Positions 16,950 through 26,183 of a DNA stretch of 31,865 nt are shown here, one piece after another. A program made the translations under genes and the position numbers. The notes below the pieces were generated by a model. The model saw only the letters and a list, made by a program, of their open reading frames with translations. It was not told the origin of the DNA and made no database searches. The stretch's first letter is position 1, and each line of letters opens with the position of its first letter. This stretch comes from an uncultured Verrucomicrobiota bacterium (GTDB lineage Bacteria > Verrucomicrobiota > Verrucomicrobiia > Limisphaerales > JADLHS01), in the NCBI GenBank assembly GCA_937894935.1, contig CALAYC010000058.1, positions 1-31,865 on the forward strand, read 5' to 3'.

Positions 16950-17489
16950 GACTGAGCGAATACGCTCCGGCCACCGCGTAAATCATCGCCGTCGGCAACA
17001 ACCCGAGCAGCACCGCCAGAAAAAATTTTCGGCCCGGCATTCGCGCCATTCCCGCGATGATGGAATCGCTTCCGCCAAAATCGGCACTGGCCGCGAAACA
17101 ATGATTGCGATCATTCCGTAGCGCTGTAAAAACGCATTCGCGCGCGTCATCGCTACGTCCCCCATCCAACGGCTCCCCACCACCGCGCTACGCGTTCCCA
17201 GCCAGAATCCAATCAACGCCGCGCCAAACCCACCAATAACCGACAGCACCGTTCCGCCCACGACACCGAACAACATTCCATTCACCAACATCACAATGCT
17301 CGACGGCACCGGCGCGATGACATCCACCAGCAGCAAGCCGATTCCCGCCAGACCGGCCACCCATTTTTTCTGACTCAACAAAAACGAAGTGTCCTCCGCG
17401 AGAAACGGCAATTGCAGCGCTTGTCCGACGAAGAACAGCAACAACATCGCGAGCATCAGCACCACGGTAAAAATCCAAAACCGCGTCAT
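16843..17489 (-). pseudogene. DedA/TVP38-family membrane protein gene with a frameshift
   Basis: The N-terminal part (ATG at 17489) encodes hydrophobic helices and the conserved VIAPVPSSIVMLVNGMLFG and GGFGAALIGFWLG segments, through VSRPVPILAEA. The family continuation (DSIIAGMARMPGRKFFLA, LLGLLPTAMIYAVAG) lies in another frame. Adding one base near 17066-17070 joins them into about 215 residues, a normal length; the total of 647 bases is one short of 216 codons. Both halves keep conserved motifs and no other damage is seen, so this is either a very recent mutation or a sequencing error. Members are membrane proteins linked to lipid flipping or membrane homeostasis. The gene is 20 bases downstream of the 17510 gene, and its last 107 bases overlap glcF on the opposite strand. 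Confidence 0.8.
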
Positions 17490-17509
17490 GAAGTTTTAAC
17501 AATGACTGC

Positions 17510-18325
17510 CTACTTGTTCTGAGGCGAGAGAATGTTTTGTAAGCGATTCAAAAACTGAAACTCCGATTCCCGCGCGCTGATTCGCGAATCGTCCTGGCGA
17601 CGTTGATCGCGTCCACCACCGTGAAGCTCTTCCACGCGCTCGTTGAAAAACGGTTTGTGTCCGTGGTCATTGATTTCCTGTCGCAACACCTGTTGCCAAT
17701 GTGGAATAAGCCTCAACAGTTCCGTCGCATTCGCCGGCTCGTAGGTTTCCATCAGTTTCAACAAAGCAACCGCATCGCCCGAACGTTCCGCCTCAGTCGT
17801 CGTTTTGAGAAAATGAATCAAAATTTCCCGGCACGCCGGTTCGCGCCAGATTGCTCGCCGCGCTATCGCTCGCAATAAATTCCGCTCGCGCGCATCAGCA
17901 ATGGGTTCAATCAGCGGACGCAACTCCGCTGCGATGCTTCCATCCAGCCGCAGACGATTGACGAATCGTTCGGTAATGACTTCGCGCAACTCGATCGCCT
18001 GAGTCGCGCCATCTTCCATCCGCAGTTGCGCTCGGGTCGGTCGCACGACCAATTGCCGAATCAACTCCGGCCATTGCGTCGCGGCAACCGATTCGCTACC
18101 GAGAACCGCTGCGACCTGCGCCTGGTCATCCAGCGTGGGCGTGAACAGCGGCGCGAGAACCAGCTCCACTTCGTAATCTTCCAGCGTGGGCAATGTTTCG
18201 ATCAGAAACGCGCCGATCTTCTCCCGCGTGACGCCGTGCGTGCCTTCGATGTGTTTAATCACCTGCGGCGTGATATCGCGGGGACGTTCGAGTGCCGCGC
18301 TTAAAACTTTCAGCAACGGTGACAT
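17510..18325 (-). CDS. Conserved helical protein of unknown function
   Basis: 271 residues, no signal peptide and no membrane helix. It is predominantly helical by eye, with repeated short helix-turn-helix units (DITPQVIKHIEGTHGVTREKIGAFLIETL, RNLLRAIARRAIWREPACREILIHF) that recall HEAT-like or other alpha-solenoid proteins. The C-terminal 45 residues are charged and polar (GGGRDQRRQDDSRISARE), probably flexible. No catalytic motif was recognised. Its start is the ATG at 18325. It is followed after 20 bases by the DedA-like gene on the same strand, so the two are probably co-transcribed. I cannot assign a function. Confidence 0.7.
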   Translation of the reverse strand: MSPLLKVLSAALERPRDITPQVIKHIEGTHGVTREKIGAFLIETLPTLEDYEVELVLAPLFTPTLDDQAQVAAVLGSESVAATQWPELIRQLVVRPTRAQLRMEDGATQAIELREVITERFVNRLRLDGSIAAELRPLIEPIADARERNLLRAIARRAIWREPACREILIHFLKTTTEAERSGDAVALLKLMETYEPANATELLRLIPHWQQVLRQEINDHGHKPFFNERVEELHGGGRDQRRQDDSRISARESEFQFLNRLQNILSPQNK

Positions 18326-18438
18326 GCGAGCAGTATTACGGCGATTTGGCAGCGACCAAGCGAATTATTTTCTGTATTGGTTCGAATCACCGCGACGCCA
18401 CCTGACCCAAAACATGTTGGAAATCCTTTTTGACGCAC

Positions 18439-18452
18439 GACGAAAATTCGTC
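18439..18452 (+). promoter_or_regulatory. Short inverted repeat ahead of the PHP phosphodiesterase
   Basis: GACGAA-AA-TTCGTC, a perfect six-base inverted repeat with a two-base centre, ending 12 bases before the ATG at 18465. The position suits an operator site, but a repeat this short can occur by chance. Confidence 0.3.
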
Positions 18453-18464
18453 ACTTAATGGCGT

Positions 18465-19625
18465 ATGAACAATCGCATTCTCTCCACCGCAGCAATCGTT
18501 TTCCTGAGCGGGCAGATGGCGTTTTCACACGGCCCGGTCACGCGCGCCCGCACGCCGGTGAACATCCCGAACATTCCCGGTTATCTCACGCTCAAATGCG
18601 ATTTTCATATCCACACCGTTTTCTCGGATGGTCTCGTGTGGCCCAGCGTGCGTTCGGAAGAAGCCTGGCGCGAAGGTCTCGACGCCATCGCTATCACCGA
18701 CCATCTCGAATATCAGCCGCACAAAGCCGACGTCAGCACGAATCACAATCGCTCCTATCAAATCGCCCGCCGCGCTGGCGATGATCTCGACCTCATCGTC
18801 ATCAAAGGTTCGGAGATTACTCACAAAATGCCACCGGGCCATATCAATGCGATTTTTCTGACCAACTCTCTGCCGCTTGCGACTTCCAATTGGCGCGATC
18901 AAACCCGCATTGCGTATGAACAAGGCGCGTTCATTTTCTGGAATCATCCCGGCTGGGAGCCGCAACTGCTGAATGGCGAAGTCGTCTGGCACGATGACCA
19001 CACATGGCTATTTGAGAAAGGTTACATGCACGGCATCGAAATCGTGAATGAACGCGAGTATTACCCGGAAGCACATCGTTGGGCGCTGGAGAAAAAACTC
19101 ACGATGCTCAGCAATTCCGACATTCATATGCCGATCAATTTGGATTATCACGTCCACGACGGGGATCATCGCCCCATTACTCTGGTGTTCGCAAAAGAAC
19201 GCAGCGCCGAAGCCATCAAAGAAGCTTTGTTCGCGCGCCGGACTGCGGTTTATTCGGGAGAAAAGCTCATCGGCGAAGAACAATATCTGAAACCGCTATT
19301 CGAACGCTCCGTCAGTTTCGTGAAAGATTCCGTCACTCTGACGAGCAAGGATCGCTATTTCCTCCAACTCGCCAACACGTCCGACATCACTTACGAACTC
19401 GAACGCGTTGATCGAACGGAAAACTTTTCCACGCCTGCCACGTTGCGTCTGCCTGGAAATAAAACGGTGCTGTTCGAACTGCGAATCACTGGCGACGTCA
19501 CCAACGAATCGAAACAGATTACGCCGACCTATCGCGTGAAGAATTTGCTCGTTGCCCCGAACGAACCGCTCAAGGTCAGCCTGCCGTTTGTCGCGACAAT
19601 CTCTCTCAAAACGGTGGAAAAATAA
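18465..19625 (+). CDS. Secreted PHP-domain phosphodiesterase (Sb-PDE-like)
   Basis: 386 residues. The N-terminus (RILSTAAIVFLSGQMAFS) is a signal peptide with cleavage near residue 22. The PHP metal-binding residues are visible: H48 and H50 in CDFHIHTVFSDG, D55, D79-H80 in AITDH, E117 in KGSEITH, H126, H161 in NHPGW, and D219 and H221 in NSDIHMP. The pattern GYLTLKCDFHIHTVFSDG and RPITLVFAKERSAEAIKEAL fits the Sb-PDE group, named for a Sphingobium phosphodiesterase; close relatives are common in Bacteroidota and Verrucomicrobiota. The C-terminal 110 residues look like a beta domain. The natural substrate is unknown, but an exported phosphodiesterase may scavenge phosphate from organic diesters. 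No Shine-Dalgarno site precedes the start. Confidence 0.86.
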   Translation: MNNRILSTAAIVFLSGQMAFSHGPVTRARTPVNIPNIPGYLTLKCDFHIHTVFSDGLVWPSVRSEEAWREGLDAIAITDHLEYQPHKADVSTNHNRSYQIARRAGDDLDLIVIKGSEITHKMPPGHINAIFLTNSLPLATSNWRDQTRIAYEQGAFIFWNHPGWEPQLLNGEVVWHDDHTWLFEKGYMHGIEIVNEREYYPEAHRWALEKKLTMLSNSDIHMPINLDYHVHDGDHRPITLVFAKERSAEAIKEALFARRTAVYSGEKLIGEEQYLKPLFERSVSFVKDSVTLTSKDRYFLQLANTSDITYELERVDRTENFSTPATLRLPGNKTVLFELRITGDVTNESKQITPTYRVKNLLVAPNEPLKVSLPFVATISLKTVEK

Positions 19626-19679
19626 CTGAAATTGCGGAAGCGCCCCTCTCCTGACAGCTCATTACTGAATTACGTTTGC

Positions 19680-19711
19680 CCGCGCCGACGAGAAGTCGCT
19701 CCAAGGCGCGG
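19680..19711 (-). terminator. Hairpin between two convergent genes
   Basis: CCGCGCC (19680-19686) pairs with GGCGCGG (19705-19711) around an 18-base loop that can form a further small stem (CGAC with GTCG). It touches the stop codon of the minus-strand gene and lies about 55 bases past the stop of the plus-strand gene. It may serve either direction; no T-run is present on the minus-strand side. Confidence 0.4.
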
Positions 19712-20566
19712 TCAATTATTTGAATGCGGACGCACCGAAATTCCCAGGACGTTCGCCACCGGCCGTTCGCGGCCATCCGTTGGCTCGTTCAAAATGCGCA
19801 ACCCCTGCCCGGCGCCATCGCGCACCGCCATCACCGAACTTCCGCCGCCATCAAGATTCAAAGCTTCGTGGCAACCCAATCGCAAAAACTCGCTCGCAAG
19901 TTCCTCGTACGTCATCCCCATCGCTACCCCTGGTTTGCGACCATCTACAACCAGCAACACCAGCCGCGTCGCATCGCGATTCAACCCCACCGCTGTACGT
20001 GGATGCCGTTGTTTGTTTGCGTGTGAAACGATTTTTCCATCATGCACCAACATTACGTTGCCGCTGACCACTTCCAGATCATTCGGGCGCGGCTCACGCA
20101 AATTCTGAATCGAAACTTTTCCGTCCTTATCTACCACCAGACACGGTCGCGCCTCGGAACTCGTGGACCAGACTTTACCCGCGCTTGCCGCCGGACCACT
20201 CACCGCCGCCCAACTGGAAATGCGATACAGCGCTTTTGAAGCACCGGTATTTTCCGGTCGCGGCACTTCGTAAAAATCGCCATTCACCACCAGAGCAAAA
20301 TTCTCCCGCTCCGCAATCCGCGTCGGATGCATCAACGTCGTTTCCCATTTCCCTTCGCCATCCGGATCGTCGCCGCCGGGCGCAACCCGCAATTGCAACG
20401 CCGGATTCGTCAGATCAATCTCGGCAACAAATAACCGCTGCGGCGGATTTGTCCGCGTTTCAGAATGAATCACAATTCCCGGCAGCGCGCGGCTGATAAT
20501 CGAGATCTCCCCGCATACTTCGCCCGCCGCCAAAACCAACATCATTACCGCGACATGAAATTTCAT
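19712..20566 (-). CDS. Secreted phosphodiester glycosidase family protein (NAGPA domain)
   Basis: 284 residues from the ATG at 20566, which begins a clean signal peptide (MKFHVAVMMLVLAAGEVCG). The frame is open to 20656, but that would overlap the end of the upstream transporter gene. The domain shows NGDFYEVP (family NGGFF-like site), ALNLDGGGSSVMAV and RPVANVLGISV. These are the hallmarks of the NAGPA/DUF2233 fold, named for the enzyme that uncovers mannose-6-phosphate by removing N-acetylglucosamine. Bacterial members hydrolyse glycosyl phosphodiesters of surface or exopolysaccharide type. It is 65 bases downstream of the Nramp-like gene on the same strand and convergent with the PHP phosphodiesterase, placing two exported phosphodiester enzymes side by side. 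The substrate is unknown. Confidence 0.87.
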   Translation of the reverse strand: MKFHVAVMMLVLAAGEVCGEISIISRALPGIVIHSETRTNPPQRLFVAEIDLTNPALQLRVAPGGDDPDGEGKWETTLMHPTRIAERENFALVVNGDFYEVPRPENTGASKALYRISSWAAVSGPAASAGKVWSTSSEARPCLVVDKDGKVSIQNLREPRPNDLEVVSGNVMLVHDGKIVSHANKQRHPRTAVGLNRDATRLVLLVVDGRKPGVAMGMTYEELASEFLRLGCHEALNLDGGGSSVMAVRDGAGQGLRILNEPTDGRERPVANVLGISVRPHSNN

Positions 20567-20631
20567 CGCGATTCCGACGATGCGAGAAAAACCACTGTTC
20601 ATCCGGAAGCAGAACATAATCATGCCACGAA

Positions 20632-21903
20632 TCAGCGTTGCGGCAGCAATCCCCACAAACTGTAAACCGCCGCCACCGCAATGATCACGACCGAAACATA
20701 CAACAAAAGTTGCCCGATTGACCCCGACCGGAATTCGTCCTTTCGTTTATGCTGCAGCAGAATCGCGCTGATGCCAAACACCGGCAGCAGCAATGTTTGA
20801 ATCGCACCGCCGCCCACAATCAACCACTGCGGTGTGTGTTTGAAGAAAGCGCTTAACAGAATGTAAATCACTGCCAGGCCAATCAGCGCCATTTGCGTCG
20901 TGCGCTCCACATTTACCGGTCGTGACGAAAGCAATCGCGTTGAATCCGCCCAGACGCGCGCCCATGTCGCCATCGCCACAAAGAACGTTGAATACAACAC
21001 CGTAGTCGCACCGATGATGAACAGGTAAAACACCCAGTCGCCGAACGTCTTCGTGTACATCTGCGACAACGTAAGAATCATATCCAACCCTTTTGGCACT
21101 GCGCCGCCATGCAGAATCGCGGCGCCGAGAATGAAAAACGCAATCGTTGCAAAGGTATAAACCACCAGCGCAATCGCGATATCCAGTCGCATACCTCGCA
21201 CCCGCGCGACAACGGTTTCACGATCACGCGTTTCCAAATCTTTCGCGTAACCTTTTTCGCGACACCAATAGGAATAAAACAACAATTCCGACGTGCCGAT
21301 TCCGGTAATTCCGAACACCGCCACGGCATCGGCAAATCCGCTGGCCGGCATTTTGAACGTCAGTCCATTGAGCAGTTCGCTCAGCGAAACCCGGAATTCT
21401 GTTTGTTGCAACAGCAGCAATGCCACGATGGTCATTGCCGTAAAGCCCGCGACCATTAACCCCGACGCGGTTTCAATCAACTGATAGCGCCCGCGAATCA
21501 GAATCGCCGTGGTAAACGCAGTAACAATGATTGCAAGCAACAACGAAGGCCCGGGCACTTTCAGCAAATGCAATGTCTGCACCAGACTCACGAGAATGCC
21601 GCCCATTTGCAGCGTGCCCGCAATCAAAAGCAGATACCACGACCACGTGGCCCACGAAACGCGCCAGCGCGGACCGGGCACACGATCCAGCGCCTGCAAT
21701 GTCGTATCGCCGGTCAGGATGGTGTGCCGTCCGAGTTCTTCCTGAATGAACACTTTGATCACGCAACCAAGCACGATCAACCACAGCGCGCTCAATCCCA
21801 CACTTGCGCCAAGGCGCGGCGCGACGATCAACTCGCCTGTGCCGACAATTGCCGCGGCGATGATGATAGATGGGCCGAGACTGCTGCTGATTTTCCGGGA
21901 CAT
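20632..21903 (-). CDS. Nramp-like divalent metal transporter family protein, non-canonical metal site
   Basis: 423 residues from the ATG at 21903 (MSRKISSSLGP); an open extension to 21975 adds a basic, unconserved tail and is less likely. About eleven hydrophobic helices are apparent. The first begins GPSIIIAAAIVGTGELIVAPRLGA, resembling the Nramp start but without the DPGN motif. At the helix-6 position the sequence is FGITGIGTSELLFYSYWC in place of the usual MPH metal site. WATWSWYLLLIAGTLQMGG and QTEFRVSLSELLNG are consistent with the Nramp fold of planctomycete and verrucomicrobial type. It should be an inner-membrane transporter, but the cargo should not be assumed to be manganese or iron. 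It is divergent from the FAD oxidoreductase gene over a 135-base region. Confidence 0.82.
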   Translation of the reverse strand: MSRKISSSLGPSIIIAAAIVGTGELIVAPRLGASVGLSALWLIVLGCVIKVFIQEELGRHTILTGDTTLQALDRVPGPRWRVSWATWSWYLLLIAGTLQMGGILVSLVQTLHLLKVPGPSLLLAIIVTAFTTAILIRGRYQLIETASGLMVAGFTAMTIVALLLLQQTEFRVSLSELLNGLTFKMPASGFADAVAVFGITGIGTSELLFYSYWCREKGYAKDLETRDRETVVARVRGMRLDIAIALVVYTFATIAFFILGAAILHGGAVPKGLDMILTLSQMYTKTFGDWVFYLFIIGATTVLYSTFFVAMATWARVWADSTRLLSSRPVNVERTTQMALIGLAVIYILLSAFFKHTPQWLIVGGGAIQTLLLPVFGISAILLQHKRKDEFRSGSIGQLLLYVSVVIIAVAAVYSLWGLLPQR

Positions 21904-22038
21904 GCGCGCCAGCCTAGTGACTGCGCGCTCACGCGGCAATCGGGAGTTACAATTCTTCTTCGTATCAACACTCAACTACGCCCGTTTGTGTGGCCACTTT
22001 TCGTTGTGTGAAATCACGCCAACAGGCAGGCTCGACGC

Positions 22039-23760
22039 GTGAAGCACGCCGATCTGAATCGCAGAACCTTTCTCAAACGAACCGGAATCAGCGCCACCGG
22101 AATCGTCAGTCTGCCGGCATTAATGTCCGCTCAGAGTTCGCCGTCCACTGCTCCTTCTGCGCGAAACAAAATCCCCGCCAAAGAATTTCGCGCCGATCTC
22201 GTCATCATCGGCGGTGGACTCGGCGGATGCGCCGCTGCACTTGCCGCCGCGCGTAATGGACTGCGAGTAATTCTGACCGAGGAAACCGATTGGATCGGTG
22301 GTCAACTCACTTCGCAAGCGGTACCACCCGATGAAAATCAGTGGATTGAAACGCATGGCGGCACGCGCAGTTATCAGGAGTTGCGCACGAGAATTCGCGA
22401 TTATTATCGCCGCAATTTCCCGCTCACCGAAGCAGCCAAAAACAATCCGCTGTTAAACCCCGGCAACGGCGGCGTGTCGCGTCTATGTCACGAACCGCGC
22501 GTCGCATTGGCTGTGTTGCATGAAATGCTTGCACCGTTTGTGGCAAGTTCGCGCGTGCGGATTTTGCTTCGCCACATCCCGATAGCATCGGCAACCAAGG
22601 GCGATAAAGTTGAAACCGTTCGCGTGCGCAGTCTGGAATCGGGAAATGAACTGAATCTTGTCGCGCCTTTCTTTGCCGATGCCACGGAAACCGGCGAACT
22701 TCTGCCGCTTACCAAAACCGAATACGTTACCGGCGCAGAATCACAGCGCGATACCGGCGAGCCGCACGCCAAACCGGAAGCACAACCTCACAACATGCAG
22801 GCATTCACGTGCTGCTTCGCGATGGAATATCTTCACGGCGAAGACCACACGATTGCCCCGCCGCGCGACTGGGAATTCTGGCGTGACTACGTTCCGCAAC
22901 TGACTCCGCCCTGGACAGGGAAATTGCTCGATCTGGTTTATTCACATCCCATCACGCTTGAACCGCGCAATTATGGTTTTGATCCCGAAAAAGCCACCGG
23001 CCTGTTTCATTATCGCCGCATTGTAGATCGGAAAAGTTTTGTTCCCGGCACTTACGCCGGCGACGTGTCGCTGGTGAATTGGCCGCAAAACGATTATCTG
23101 CTCGGGAATCCCTTTGAATGCCCCGCTGATGAAGCCGCGAAACACATTGATCGCGCCAAGCAACTCAGTCTTTCGCTGCTCTATTGGTTGCAAACCAAAT
23201 GTCCGCGTCCTGATGGCGGCGAAGGCTGGCGCGGACTGAAGTTACGCCCCGACATCGTTGGAACGGAAGACGGTTTGGCGAAGTATCCTTACATCCGCGA
23301 GAGTCGTCGCATTCGCGCGGAATTCACCGTCTGCGAACAACATGTAGGTACAGATGCGCGCGCCGCATTGCTCAACAAACCCAAAACTGAAGTGAAAGCT
23401 GAAGTGTTTCCCGACTCCGTCGGCATCGGCAGCTATCGCATTGATCTTCATCCGAGCACCGGCGGCGACAACTATATCGACATCGCATCGCTACCATTTC
23501 AGATTCCGCTCGGGGCACTAATTCCCCGGCGCATGGAAAACCTGTTGCCCGCCTGCAAAAACCTCGGCGTCACCCACATCACCAACGGTTGTTATCGCCT
23601 ACACCCCGTGGAATGGAACATCGGTGAAGCCGTCGGCGAACTGGCAGCATTCTGCCTATCACGAAAACGCCAGGCCCGCGAAGTTCGAGCCAAAGCCGAG
23701 TTACTGAAAGATTTTCAGGCCCAACTCATCAATCAAGGCGTGCGCCTCGTCTGGCCATAA
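22039..23760 (+). CDS. Tat-type FAD-dependent oxidoreductase (FAD_oxidored/xanthan-lyase-like)
   Basis: 573 residues, starting with GTG. The N-terminus has a twin-arginine motif (LNRRTFLKRTG, R8-R9) followed by a moderately hydrophobic stretch, so the folded flavoprotein is probably exported. The dinucleotide fold is DLVIIGGGLGGCAAALAAARNG (about 53-74), then EETDWIGGQLTSQ. Further family segments are PFFADATETGELLPL, GLFHYRRIVD, and near the end NLLPACKNLGVTHITNGCYRLHPVEWNIGEAVGELAAF. This is the PF12831 family, often annotated as xanthan lyase; the substrate is mostly unknown. A weak AGGCAGG-like site precedes the start. A decayed copy of its last codons is found at 26184-26289, beyond the metal ATPase. 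Confidence 0.88.
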   Translation: MKHADLNRRTFLKRTGISATGIVSLPALMSAQSSPSTAPSARNKIPAKEFRADLVIIGGGLGGCAAALAAARNGLRVILTEETDWIGGQLTSQAVPPDENQWIETHGGTRSYQELRTRIRDYYRRNFPLTEAAKNNPLLNPGNGGVSRLCHEPRVALAVLHEMLAPFVASSRVRILLRHIPIASATKGDKVETVRVRSLESGNELNLVAPFFADATETGELLPLTKTEYVTGAESQRDTGEPHAKPEAQPHNMQAFTCCFAMEYLHGEDHTIAPPRDWEFWRDYVPQLTPPWTGKLLDLVYSHPITLEPRNYGFDPEKATGLFHYRRIVDRKSFVPGTYAGDVSLVNWPQNDYLLGNPFECPADEAAKHIDRAKQLSLSLLYWLQTKCPRPDGGEGWRGLKLRPDIVGTEDGLAKYPYIRESRRIRAEFTVCEQHVGTDARAALLNKPKTEVKAEVFPDSVGIGSYRIDLHPSTGGDNYIDIASLPFQIPLGALIPRRMENLLPACKNLGVTHITNGCYRLHPVEWNIGEAVGELAAFCLSRKRQAREVRAKAELLKDFQAQLINQGVRLVWP

Positions 23761-23785
23761 TCGGCCACAGGTTCTTTCCCACGCT

Positions 23786-26146
23786 TTATCCTTTCTTTGC
23801 TCCACCGAACAACAGTCGCAAACTGTTCATCACCACTACCACCGTGCTGCCTTCGTGCCCCACCACACCCACCGTCAGTGGAATCTGACCGATTAACGCG
23901 AACCCCACCAGCACCCCAACCGTGCCCAACGACACGATTAAATTCTGCCGAATAATCCGCCGCGCGCGGTGACTTAACTGAAACGCGGCGAGGAAATTCT
24001 CCAACCGATCATGCATCAACACCACATCGGCCTGTTCGAGCGCCGCGTCCGAGCCGCGCGCACCCATCGCCACGCCCACGTGTGCTGCCGCAATACTCGG
24101 CGCATCATTCACGCCGTCCCCAATCATCGCGACGCGATTATTGCCGTCGTTCAGCGCTTTCACGATCGCGACTTTTTCTTCCGGCTTCAATTCGGCACGC
24201 ACTTCATCCAATTGCAACTCCACCTTCAGATGCTCACCCGCCGCGCGACGATCTCCAGTCAGCACCAGGGTTCGCAAGCCACTGCGCTTGAGTTCCTCTA
24301 CCACCGCCTTTGCCTGCGACCGCACGTCATCCCGCAATACAATGCGGCCGAGCAAATCTCCGCTGCGCAACCAGATTTCTGACGAACCGGGAGCGCCGGT
24401 AGATTTGCCTTCCGAAAAATCGCTCGCGCGCTCTCCGAGGAGAGCGAGCTTTTCTTCCGATCCGCAAACCCACTCCCGTTTTCCCAACCAACACTCGCCC
24501 CGCGCATAAGTGCCTTTCACACCTTGTCCCGTGACCGATTCAAAATTCGTAAACTCTACCGGCGTCAATCCCTGTTGCTTCCCGTAACGAGTCACCGCCC
24601 GCGCCAACGGATGCGTCGATAGCCGGTCCAGCGAATAAGCCAACTGCGCTACTTCGGATTCGCGTCCCGCCGGAAAACTTTCCACCTGCTCCACGCGCAA
24701 TTCACCGGTCGTCAACGTGCCGGTTTTATCCAACGCCACGACATTCACATCCGCCAGTTTTTCCACCGCCAACCCGCCGCGAATCAGGATGCCGTGTCGC
24801 GCGCCCCAGGCGATCGCAGCTAATACCGACGAAGGAATCGATAACACCAGCGCACATGGAGACGCCACCACCAGCAACGTCATCGTGCGATAAAACGCAC
24901 TGCGCGTTTCACCCTCTGATGCGAACGGTGCGAGCCCCATGCCCACCCACCACACGAAAAACATCACGACTGAAAGCCCCAACGCACCATACGTGTAATA
25001 CGTACTGTATTTGTCAGCGAATCGCTGCGCTGGTGCTTTCTGATGCTGGGCTTCGCGAATCAGCCGGATGATCTTCTGCAACGAACTTTCCGCTGCGGGC
25101 CGTGTTACAGTCACCTCGACCGCGCCCCACAAATTCATCGTCCCTGCCAGCACCGTATCCCCCACGGATTTTTCCACGGGAATCGCTTCGCCCGTAAGAT
25201 TGGATTCATCCGCCGCAGTACTGCCCTTCCCAACTTCGGCGTCCACGGGAAATTGCGAACCGGGCTTCACGAGCAAACGCATTCCCGGTTGAAGCAAATC
25301 CACTTTGACTTCGCTCTCCCTGCCACTCGCATCGATTACTGTGGCGGTCTTCGGGGCGGCACGAAACAGTGACCGAAGCTCCTTTTGGGTTCGACCCAGG
25401 GCGTAATGTTCCAGCGCGCCCGACAACGAAAACAGAAACAACAGCGTCGCTCCTTCGCCCCATGCGCCAATGCTCGCACTGCCCGCCGCCACCGCGAGCA
25501 TGAGGAAATGCACATCCAGCGCTCGCTGCCGCAAGCGTTCCCACACTTCTCCGGCTGGAAACCACGCCCCCGCCAGATAGCTCAATACAAATAGCGGCAC
25601 GCGCCATTGCGTTGGGGCCAGATATGCCGCCACCAACCCGAAAACGCCGCAGAGAATCGCCAGCACGAGCTGCCATTTCCATTCGTCTGCGTGGTGATGT
25701 TCTTCCTCCGCAGACTCAAGAAATTCCACGTCTCGCTGCACCACCTTCGGGAATGGCAGATCGCGCCAGCGCCAGAACTTCGGCGCGGTGGGACACGTGA
25801 CCCGCGCTATTGTCGTCGCGCCGCGCTCTTGATTAACGGTGAATAGATTCCGCGCGAGTTCATCCAGTGGCGTAGCGCAATTCGCGCACGTCCCACCGGT
25901 AATAAGTAACTGACAGGTATTCGCGCCGCCCGACTGCTCCACCTCTTCCAGCTTGGCGCTGATCCGTTCGCGTAAGCGCGCTTCGTCCGTACGCCCAAGC
26001 GTAGCGACTGAAACTGTGTGGCGTTCCCGATTAATCGTCACTGCTTCAAGCGTCGGTTCTTCGGCAAATACCTTTGCCACCACGCGGGTCAGGCAGTGAC
26101 TGAATGTGGGGGGCGCAGTCTCGGAAGATTTCGATTCGGTTTTCAT
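23786..26146 (-). CDS. P1B-type heavy-metal ATPase, P1B-4-like
   Basis: 786 residues from the ATG at 26146; an ATG at 26173 is also possible. Core P-type features are TGEAIPVEK, phosphorylation site D473 in DKTGTLTTG, the P1B HP pair at 512-513 (STHPLARAV), GDGVNDAP (676-683) and GSDAALEQADVVLM. The membrane metal site is SPCAL (429-433) rather than CPC, and the last helices carry GHEGSTVVVVMNSLRLL (H764). SPC plus HEG marks the P1B-4 group, which exports cobalt, iron, zinc or related ions. The N-terminus has a degenerate metal-binding-like fold (about 18-75), a GGTCANC site (C87, C90) and a histidine run (EEEHHHADEW, about 147-156) near the first helix. It converges on the FAD oxidoreductase gene, with 25 bases between the stops. 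Confidence 0.9.
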   Translation of the reverse strand: MKTESKSSETAPPTFSHCLTRVVAKVFAEEPTLEAVTINRERHTVSVATLGRTDEARLRERISAKLEEVEQSGGANTCQLLITGGTCANCATPLDELARNLFTVNQERGATTIARVTCPTAPKFWRWRDLPFPKVVQRDVEFLESAEEEHHHADEWKWQLVLAILCGVFGLVAAYLAPTQWRVPLFVLSYLAGAWFPAGEVWERLRQRALDVHFLMLAVAAGSASIGAWGEGATLLFLFSLSGALEHYALGRTQKELRSLFRAAPKTATVIDASGRESEVKVDLLQPGMRLLVKPGSQFPVDAEVGKGSTAADESNLTGEAIPVEKSVGDTVLAGTMNLWGAVEVTVTRPAAESSLQKIIRLIREAQHQKAPAQRFADKYSTYYTYGALGLSVVMFFVWWVGMGLAPFASEGETRSAFYRTMTLLVVASPCALVLSIPSSVLAAIAWGARHGILIRGGLAVEKLADVNVVALDKTGTLTTGELRVEQVESFPAGRESEVAQLAYSLDRLSTHPLARAVTRYGKQQGLTPVEFTNFESVTGQGVKGTYARGECWLGKREWVCGSEEKLALLGERASDFSEGKSTGAPGSSEIWLRSGDLLGRIVLRDDVRSQAKAVVEELKRSGLRTLVLTGDRRAAGEHLKVELQLDEVRAELKPEEKVAIVKALNDGNNRVAMIGDGVNDAPSIAAAHVGVAMGARGSDAALEQADVVLMHDRLENFLAAFQLSHRARRIIRQNLIVSLGTVGVLVGFALIGQIPLTVGVVGHEGSTVVVVMNSLRLLFGGAKKG

Positions 26147-26183
26147 CCAACGCGATGCCCGCAGGCTTAGCATAGCACGAAAG

